Shown: positions 57,611-64,000 of the stretch, piece after piece | Numbering within the stretch: the first letter of the stretch is position 1 | Layout: each line of letters starts with the position of its first letter | Source of the DNA: Symbiodinium kawagutii | Taxonomy: Eukaryota > Sar > Dinophyceae > Suessiales > Symbiodiniaceae | Assembly (NCBI GenBank): GCA_009767595.1 | Contig: VSDK01007199.1 | Coordinates: 219,609 to 283,608 of the forward strand | Direction of reading: 5' to 3' | DNA length: 64,000 nucleotides | Notes under the pieces: generated by a model | The model's database searches: none | What the model saw: only the letters and a program-made list of their open reading frames with translations | What the model was told of the DNA's origin: nothing | Program-made: the position numbers and the translations under genes

Positions 57611-58646
57611 CTGGAGCGAGGCGTTCCCATATCCATGGTGGATTTGTTGGTTGTGGATGGCACAAATGGAGCGGTTTGGTAAGTTGGGATTGTGGTTTTG
57701 GTAGTTGCTGTGCTCTTGATTTGTGGGGGCTTGAAAACATATTGTATGCAGTAGATATAAATACATAGGGAAATGCAAATAAGTAAACAAATATGTATAA
57801 TATATATATATATATCATTATTCATTATATACATATATGATCATGAATGATGGGGATGATTTGGGCCCAAAGCCAATGGAGAGGAAAGGACATTAGACTG
57901 TAGATGTGATACTTCTCAAAAAACAATCTATGTCAAAGAAGGATCGGCCAAATCAAGAGTCCCCAGTACAAATGGTCATGCTTCGCATTCCATGGATTCC
58001 ATGGCACCAAGCGGAACTGAAAATAAAACAGCTTGTGCTCTATCAGATCATGACACTGGCAGCTTGACTTGGAAGAAACCTTGGTCGCGTTAGGGTTCTG
58101 CGGTGGAAATTACTATTTCTGACCAACGGAACGTGTGTGGAACTGTCAACCATCTTTGGGGACCACCAATTCATCCTACCGAATGATACATCAGTACAAG
58201 GAAGCTGGCGTAAATGAATTGATGCTAACAGCCAGTACGCCCGCATTTCACTACACCTTCCTGAACAAAGTCCCACAAATACGGAATACAGCCATCTGTG
58301 GAACTTGGACGTGCTTGGAAGCAGGCAGTTTGGGAGCTGCCCATGGACCGCACAAGGTTGTGGGTTAAAACCCAACTGCATGGTGAAGCTGCGTTCTGCA
58401 GGCTCCTTCTCGAGCAGTGAGTCTTACAGGTTTATGTTGCCTAGCAAATCTTGCCACCACTATTCGCTGGCAATACTAAAGCCACATTGATCCACAATAT
58501 TGCCATGACCGCACCGTAACACAATCATAACTTTTCAGTATCCCCGTATTGAAACCACATTAGTCAGTAATCCTTTATCCACATGATAACAATACATAAC
58601 AAAAATTCAGCTATACCATCACCATATCATAAAGCCACATGATAAG

Positions 58647-58751
58647 GGGGGTTCAAAATGAGGTACCCTCAAGTCATCCTTTGTACAAGTCATTCACAGC
58701 AATAATAATTCAACCACTTGGGGGGTTCCGTATGGTTTGAGAAACCACCAT
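58647..58751. repeat. Family A inverted-repeat element, copy A13, diverged
   Basis: GGGGGTTCAAAATGAGGTAC and CCGTATGGTTTGAGAAACCACC bounds (second in two parts: CCGTATGG, TTTGAGAAACCACC) enclose TCAAGTCATCCTTTG. Confidence 0.65.
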
Positions 58752-58829
58752 GTAGTCGTTGTCGAAACACTATTGTTGGTGATGATCCCCTATTATCAAT
58801 CATTGTCAATCGTGAAATCGGTATACAAT

Positions 58830-59040
58830 CCCAATAAAATTCCTATAATTACCTCTGTAGAAAATCCCTATCAAATCAGGACGAACACTTAAAGAATACC
58901 TAAGAAATCCTGATAGATCAATCCCTATAAATCCCTATAAAATCCCCAGGATTACCTGAAAAAATACGTAAAAAATCCCAAACAGTCCTATAAAATCTTC
59001 ATAAATCCCCAAAAAGTCCTATAAAATCCTCATAACCCCC
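58830..59040 (-). repeat. AAATCCCTATAAAATCC array
   Basis: Irregular units AATCCCTATAAAATCCCC, AAAAGTCCTATAAAATCC. Third member of the TATAGGGATTT family in this window. Confidence 0.65.
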
Positions 59041-59159
59041 AAAAAATCATCTACAACATGGACATCCCTCTTCGCCACCCGCAGCACCGCAGCATCGCAC
59101 CGATGTGGACGTGCACAGGACGCCGCAAAAAGTCAAAGGCCAGCTGCCGGACGGCCTGG

Positions 59160-59890
59160 CAATCGTGGTGAATCATGGCACTTGATAGTGACTCATAGTG
59201 GTGGTTGATTCACCACCATGGTGATTTATACTGGTTGATGATGGTTATTCTAGTGATGATTGATACTATGGTTAAATATTGGTTGATAGTGGTGGTTGGT
59301 GGTGGTTGATAGTGATAAATAACGGTATGATATTGAAATAGTAAGAATGGTTTCATAGTGATAGTTGATGATGGTGAATCATGGTGGTTGATGTGATAGT
59401 GATTATTCTCAATAGGTGATTTATACTGGTTGATAATGGTTACCAATGATATATATATATATATATAATGGTTGTTTGAAAGACAATCACGGTAATGATA
59501 ATAATGACAAATGGTAGGATAATAAGTATTAGTGGTTATAATGATTGGTGGTTAATAAGTTCATAATGACTACTGGTGGTTAATAATGGCAAATGATGGT
59601 GAATAATGGTTAAAAATGATGATGACCAATGATGATTATTAAATTGATAATAATCATCATTGCCATGACTAATCATGGGTGATGATAATTAATGGCAATG
59701 ATGGTCAATAATGGTGGTAATGATGATCACCTATGTAGGTAATAATTGATGATAATGGTTAATATAGGTAGTAATTATTGATGGTAATTAATAAGGACTA
59801 ATGATTGGTGATGATAATTAATGGCAATGATGGTCAATAATGGTGGTTAATATTGGTTAATAATGGTTACACAATTTCAACTGGTAGTAT
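59160..59890 (+). repeat. Decayed TGGTTGATAGTGG / ATGATGGTTAATAATGG repeats
   Basis: About 700 bp of irregular TGATGG, GGTTGATG and TAATGG units, including two near-identical GATAATTAATGGCAATGATG segments at about 59685 and 59812. No exon. Confidence 0.7.
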
Positions 59891-60365
59891 AAAATTGGCT
59901 CATAGAGTTGCTTGGCAATAGTCATTAGACAATAATCAGAGATAACAAGCAAAAAAAGTGGTTGAGGATTCTGGCAGATGCAGCTGCAAACCACGATCAC
60001 TTGCTGACCGTACATAGGTTTGCATTCTGATACCTATCATGCTGCATGCTTTTTATTTGTACACTGGTTTTATATTGGAGGATGCAAAAACCAGCATGAC
60101 TGTTATGAAAATACATGATTAAATAAATAAATTGTACATAAAGAAGCATGCCGGAGTAGATACTGTATTATTCCAGTTCTTGGACAACCCCAGACAGGAA
60201 CACAATCAAAAAATATAATTATATACATCAAAAAATCTACGATGTAAAATATTCATAGATTCGATATTCTTTCTACTCTATATTCATAGATTCGATGTTC
60301 TTGCACATCTTGTAGGCGAATATACTAAACGGAAACAACGGCTACTCCACGCAAGCTACTGACAC

Positions 60366-60481
60366 TTTGTCCGGCGTTTTCCCGTGATTACGCAAATGGA
60401 CTGAACTACATGATAGCCTCTGACTCATTGATCCACAGAATGAGCACTGCTGGGAAACTTCAAACTGTACGCTTTCCCCTC
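60366..60481 (-). CDS. Candidate exon with a C2H2-spaced Cys/His cluster
   Basis: A strong acceptor (CCTTTTTTCAG|G) precedes 116 nt (two-base start, phase 0 end) and donor GACAAA|GTGTCA. It reads GESVQFEVSQQCSFCGSMSQ, then RLSCSSVHLRNHGKTPDK. C-x2-C-x12-H-x3-H has the spacing of a classical zinc finger, but the usual Phe and Leu core residues are missing. It lies on the helicase strand upstream of exon a, but its phase does not match exon a directly. Confidence 0.45.
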
Positions 60482-61120
60482 CTGAAAAAAGGTTTATGAG
60501 ATTGACCCACGGACTGAAAATTGGAAGCATGTATGGTAATGAAGGATCCTCATGTGTTTGCGATGGAAAATCCGTACGCATTTTCATCACACTTATCTCT
60601 ATACCATGCCCGTTTGTTTTCTGACCATGTGGGTGTTCACTGGGGACATAGAGTTTCATTCAATCAACGTAGCCTCTCTTGTTACTGGTCAAGTTGTTCT
60701 AGAACATTCTTCAAAACGACCCTTCTTCTAGGCTGAGACTCCCTCAAATAATTCAGCAGTAGCATGTTGCACAGAACACTGCGATCCAACGAACTATTTT
60801 GGTATGTTGCTTCAATCCACATCCAATCCTATCATTGATGAGCTATCAACCATTAATAGCTGGACTTCTCAGTCCTTATCAATCCTCTTTAAGAGGTTAT
60901 CCCTTTACCATCATTATTGTGACAAGCTATCCTTATCAATCAATGTGAACAAGGGATCACCTGAGTAAGCATCCTTATCAATAATGTCATTCATATGCTT
61001 ATGGTAAATAGCAATTTTTTAGAAAACTATGAATCCTATCATTGTAAATAACCATCCTCATTAGTGCTTAATTATGATATAACATAATTCACCATCCTTA
61101 TCAATAATATCTCATCATTA

Positions 61121-61203
61121 CTGGTTGGTGGTTTTAACTCATGTGAAAAATATTACAGTAGTCAACCAACCATTTGTTAATAATTACTAGGTAAAACATG
61201 TTC
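61121..61203. repeat. Family B element, one terminus missing, copy B5
   Basis: Starts CTGGTTGGTGGTTTTAACTC and continues AGTCAACCAACCATTTGTT to AGGTAAAACATGTT, but the closing terminus is absent. A minus-oriented partial terminus (AAACATGTTTAAAACCACCC region) lies near 61610-61635. Confidence 0.6.
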
Positions 61204-61384
61204 GCTGCAACCCCTAGGTTTGCCCGGGTCAAATTCCTGCGCAGGGCCGCTGTCTTTGAGCTTCTCGGTTAACAAATCTTTCAAAAAAAACTCAAACCTT
61301 CAACATGATAACCGAACATGGCTTGCGGGCCAACTTGGATATGGATATCTTGATCATCATGAGTGCCATCATCGTCATCATTGT

Positions 61385-61530
61385 TGTCATTCAAACATAT
61401 GGTCTTGTGGGGGTCGGTCATTGAGTCTGATTATCATGATCAACCATCATATAGCATTCAAACATATGGTTTTGTGGGGGTGGGTCATTGAGTCTGAGTT
61501 TCATGATCAACCATCATATAGCATTCAACG
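61385..61530 (+). repeat. Tandem duplication, about 74-bp unit, two copies
   Basis: ATTCAAACATATGGT, TTGTGGGGGT and GGTCATTGAGTCTGA, then CATGATCAACCATCATATAG, occur twice in a row with a few substitutions. Confidence 0.8.
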
Positions 61531-63085
61531 TGTGTGCTGCCGTGGCTTGAGCCATCTGGAACCTGTGGCGGCGTGGCACTTTGGTCCTGGGCGAACCAGG
61601 GGGTTGCGGGGAACATGTTTAAAACCACCCACCAAACTAATATCCTTATCAACATGCTTATGCAACACATGCTCATCGGTCCAGTTGTCATAAGCATCGA
61701 GAGATGCAAAACCTTTTGCTGGCCAGGTCTGGGTCTCGGGGCCGCTCGTTGGGCCCCCGTTGTTTCGGCGCGGCGATGGGGTTGTTTCTGCTGGGATTCT
61801 CCAAAGTTCACCAAGGATCTGCTGCAAAATATTGGATTTTTACATTATAATCTGGACAAATATTTGGTAACAAAATGTCAGATACTCACATAGGTTTACA
61901 TTGTAATCTGGAAACAACAGTAGATTTGCCACACATTTCCTCAGATACGTGGTTGCGTGGAAAATCGCGTGCACCCAAAAAACATGCTGGCTACATAGAG
62001 TAATGACGAATGGAGTGGATACACACCAGAACAATTTTTGACAAGTAATCCGTTCACATGTTTGACAATGTTTGTTGAAATTGCAGAAGCAAACTTGATA
62101 TAGATTGCATCAAATCACATAAGTGCACATGCAGTAGAATCAAACACACATCTCGTTTACATCTGAATACTCTGTGCACTGATCATGCTACACCGGGTAG
62201 GTCATGTCCATTCCAAATGGCCATGCCTTTTTTCGCAGCCGCAAACGATCAGAAAACCATAGGGTGTCACTGTGTGCCAATCTACATATCAGAAGTTCGT
62301 ATCCACGTATTTTTTTTAGTAGGACACGTTATAGTGGACATACAAACTGTAATGTTGGTTTCTGATTAGTGTAACCCCCCCTAAAGTAATGAAAATAGAT
62401 GAAACCAACAGGTAGATACTAATCAGAAACCAACATTAATCAATTCCAACATGTCCAAAATAATTAGGACATACAATCACCGACAATCAATCAGTGCTTG
62501 CCCAGGGGCCTTGGTTTCACCTATGCGTCCCCTATCATACTATGGGGGCTTTGCGTCAAATGACATACTGCCGAACACAAGAAAACACTCACTGCTTCCT
62601 GGCCATAAACTCCACCCTTCTTACACATGACTCAGGTTTTCTTCGCTTGTCATACTCAAAGCAAATTCTGTGGAGCAGCAAATTTTCTTTGGTATCAGTT
62701 TTGAAGTGTTGGATTCTGTTGGATCTAGAGGCATTCTGAGCTTCTGAGCTCTTGAGCACTTGGTGTCAAATTGATATGTTGTTTTGGCAAAAAAACATAG
62801 TGAGCTTTCTCGAACCGATCCAGGGGATTCCGTCAAACTTCCGAAATTCCTTGTGTGAAAATGCCCAAACTCCGCAAAATAACTAGGTTCTGCTGAGCAA
62901 CACGTTTGTTTGATATTTGGCAGCGCTCCGTCCGTTTGCTGCAAGCTTAACCACTCAGAAGTGAAAACAAACTGATAGATCAAGTTCATGAGCTAGTTAA
63001 CACTGCCAGTGCTACGCATGATTGGCAACAAATCCACGTGGCGGTTCCAACAAAGAGCTTGACATCAAGAACTATTAGAACTATT

Positions 63086-63187
63086 CTGGTTCGTGGTTGA
63101 ACCACCCCTATAAAAAAAAAGAAGTCAACCAACCATTTGTTCAAAAAATGGCAGGGAAAATCAAGAATGCTTGAAACCAGGAACCAG
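63086..63187. repeat. Family B inverted-repeat element, copy B6
   Basis: CTGGTTCGTGGTTGAACCAC and GCTTGAAACCAGGAACCAG enclose AGTCAACCAACCATTTGTTC. Confidence 0.75.
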
Positions 63188-63733
63188 TATTGTTTTGCCA
63201 ATCAGTTTTGGACAATCACGTGGTAGACTGAGAGCCTTCATTGTCGCAAACACAGTCGGACTATTTGTTTGCTGTATCGATAGCTATCCCATCACATTGT
63301 TTCCCTTTTAGGTGGCTTCAATGGAACCATCTGCTTTCCTTTAATAAATTGATACAAATTGTATCTGTATCAAATTCATAAGATATACACATACTTTCTT
63401 GGCATATCCCTATCTATCCCTACCTTTACACCTTGTGAGGCCAAATGCGTTCACTTCACACTGGGTTTGAAGAATCCCGCACGCGACACATTTGAGTGGT
63501 GCCAAATTCACAGCTCTTACCACTTGACAGATTCTATTGAACATAAAAAAAACAATATATATATATATATATATGTCATGTCTGTAAATATATATGATGA
63601 TATCTTATTCTGAAACAAGCTGCCTATGGACTTGAAACTAAACCAGATAAAAATGAAAAATAAAAAAAACAGCAGTTGATCGACTGGCAAGATGGTCACT
63701 GCGCATCTAGGCACTCTGGCACTTACTGCTCAG

Positions 63734-63804
63734 CTGGATTGTTCGGGTACATCTTTCGCTGCTCCTGTCGGGGGCATCTGGGTGCCGCCATGGGAGGAAT
63801 CTAG
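63734..63804 (+). CDS. Candidate exon, subtilase-like Ser motif, strand ambiguous
   Basis: Plus strand: acceptor TACTGCTCAG, 71 nt (phase 0 start, two-base end), donor TCTAG|GTCAAG, reading LDCSGTSFAAPVGGIWV, then PPWEES. SGTSFAAP matches the start of the peptidase S8 serine signature, but the residues after Pro do not fit it fully. On the minus strand the same DNA has an acceptor (TACTTGACCTAG) and a consensus donor GTAAGT, reading IPPMAAPRCPRQEQRKMYPN. Either strand could be right. Confidence 0.3.
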
Positions 63805-64000
63805 GTCAAGTACCAAATGCACGAGAAGACCTACCTAGGTTGACTCAGGATGTATCTGTGATTCAAGGCACTTTCCTAGCTCCGAGATATCTCACTGATC
63901 TTATTGTTGAAACAACTAGTAGGTTGATTAGGTTGATTGACCAGGTCGGGAATCTATTTCACGGACTCTGAAATCAAGAAATTTCTGAGGGGGTCCCTCA

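Noticed and set aside
61212..61297. Minus-strand exon FEFFLKDLLTEKLKDSG.. with AG|G acceptor and GT donor.
   Set aside because: Part of it matches an inverted segment at about 61575-61615, so it may be repeat sequence; reported as a finding instead.
1..64000. Dinoflagellate spliced-leader relics (CCGTAGCCATTTTGGCTCAAG), tRNA, rRNA or snRNA genes.
   Set aside because: No match to the leader or its reverse complement was seen by eye, and no convincing tRNA or rRNA sequence was noticed. A covariance-model search would be needed to exclude them.
1..64000. CRISPR array, bacterial promoters or ribosome binding sites.
   Set aside because: The tandem repeats lack unique spacers of constant length, and the sequence is eukaryotic in character, so bacterial signals do not apply.

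Overview
The window reads as nuclear DNA of a dinoflagellate, probably in or near the Suessiales/Symbiodiniaceae. Four things suggest this. There is no compact operon-like coding. Candidate coding DNA occurs as short exons (about 15-185 nt) separated by long introns. The best-supported gene needs GC and GA splice donors beside GT, and most acceptors read AG|G, both known dinoflagellate habits. The rest is AT-rich, full of simple repeats and packed with small inverted-repeat elements. The species cannot be named from the sequence. Exons given here are hand-built from reading frame, splice signals and phase. No transcript evidence was available.

Layout. 0-16.6 kb: scattered minus-strand exons forming phase-compatible chains (about 0-1.6, 8.3-9.2, 11.1-14.7 and 16.4-16.55 kb), with a long TATC microsatellite (9.34-9.71 kb) and a 93-bp tandem repeat (about 9.7-10.4 kb). 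17.1-23.26 kb: a nearly full-length plus-strand LINE with ORF1, and an ORF2 carrying an endonuclease, a reverse transcriptase and a CCHC knuckle. ORF2 is one frame broken only by two nonsense codons. 24-47 kb: isolated exons and short chains (best at 30.8-31.9 kb, minus), interstitial TATAGGGATTT-type arrays, a 73-bp and a 44-bp tandem repeat, and a duplicated block of about 430 bp (42.6 and 44.3 kb). 48.1-57.6 kb: nine phase-consistent minus-strand exons encoding the second RecA-like domain of a DEAD-box RNA helicase. One of its introns carries a 5'-truncated retroelement RNase H fragment inserted into a small inverted-repeat element with a 13-bp target-site duplication. A short run of Ns lies in another. 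58-64 kb: repeats, a C2H2-like exon, and a strand-ambiguous exon with a subtilase-like reading.

The most interesting feature is repeat family A, about 105 bp with inverted termini TGGTGGTTTCTCAA / TTGAGAAACCACCA and at least 13 copies. Several candidate exons end exactly where a copy begins, so that the terminal repeat itself supplies the GT (or GC) donor. At 13.26-13.36 kb one copy could be a complete intron. This is the behaviour expected of introner elements, transposons that create introns. It is an inference from sequence and needs RNA evidence.
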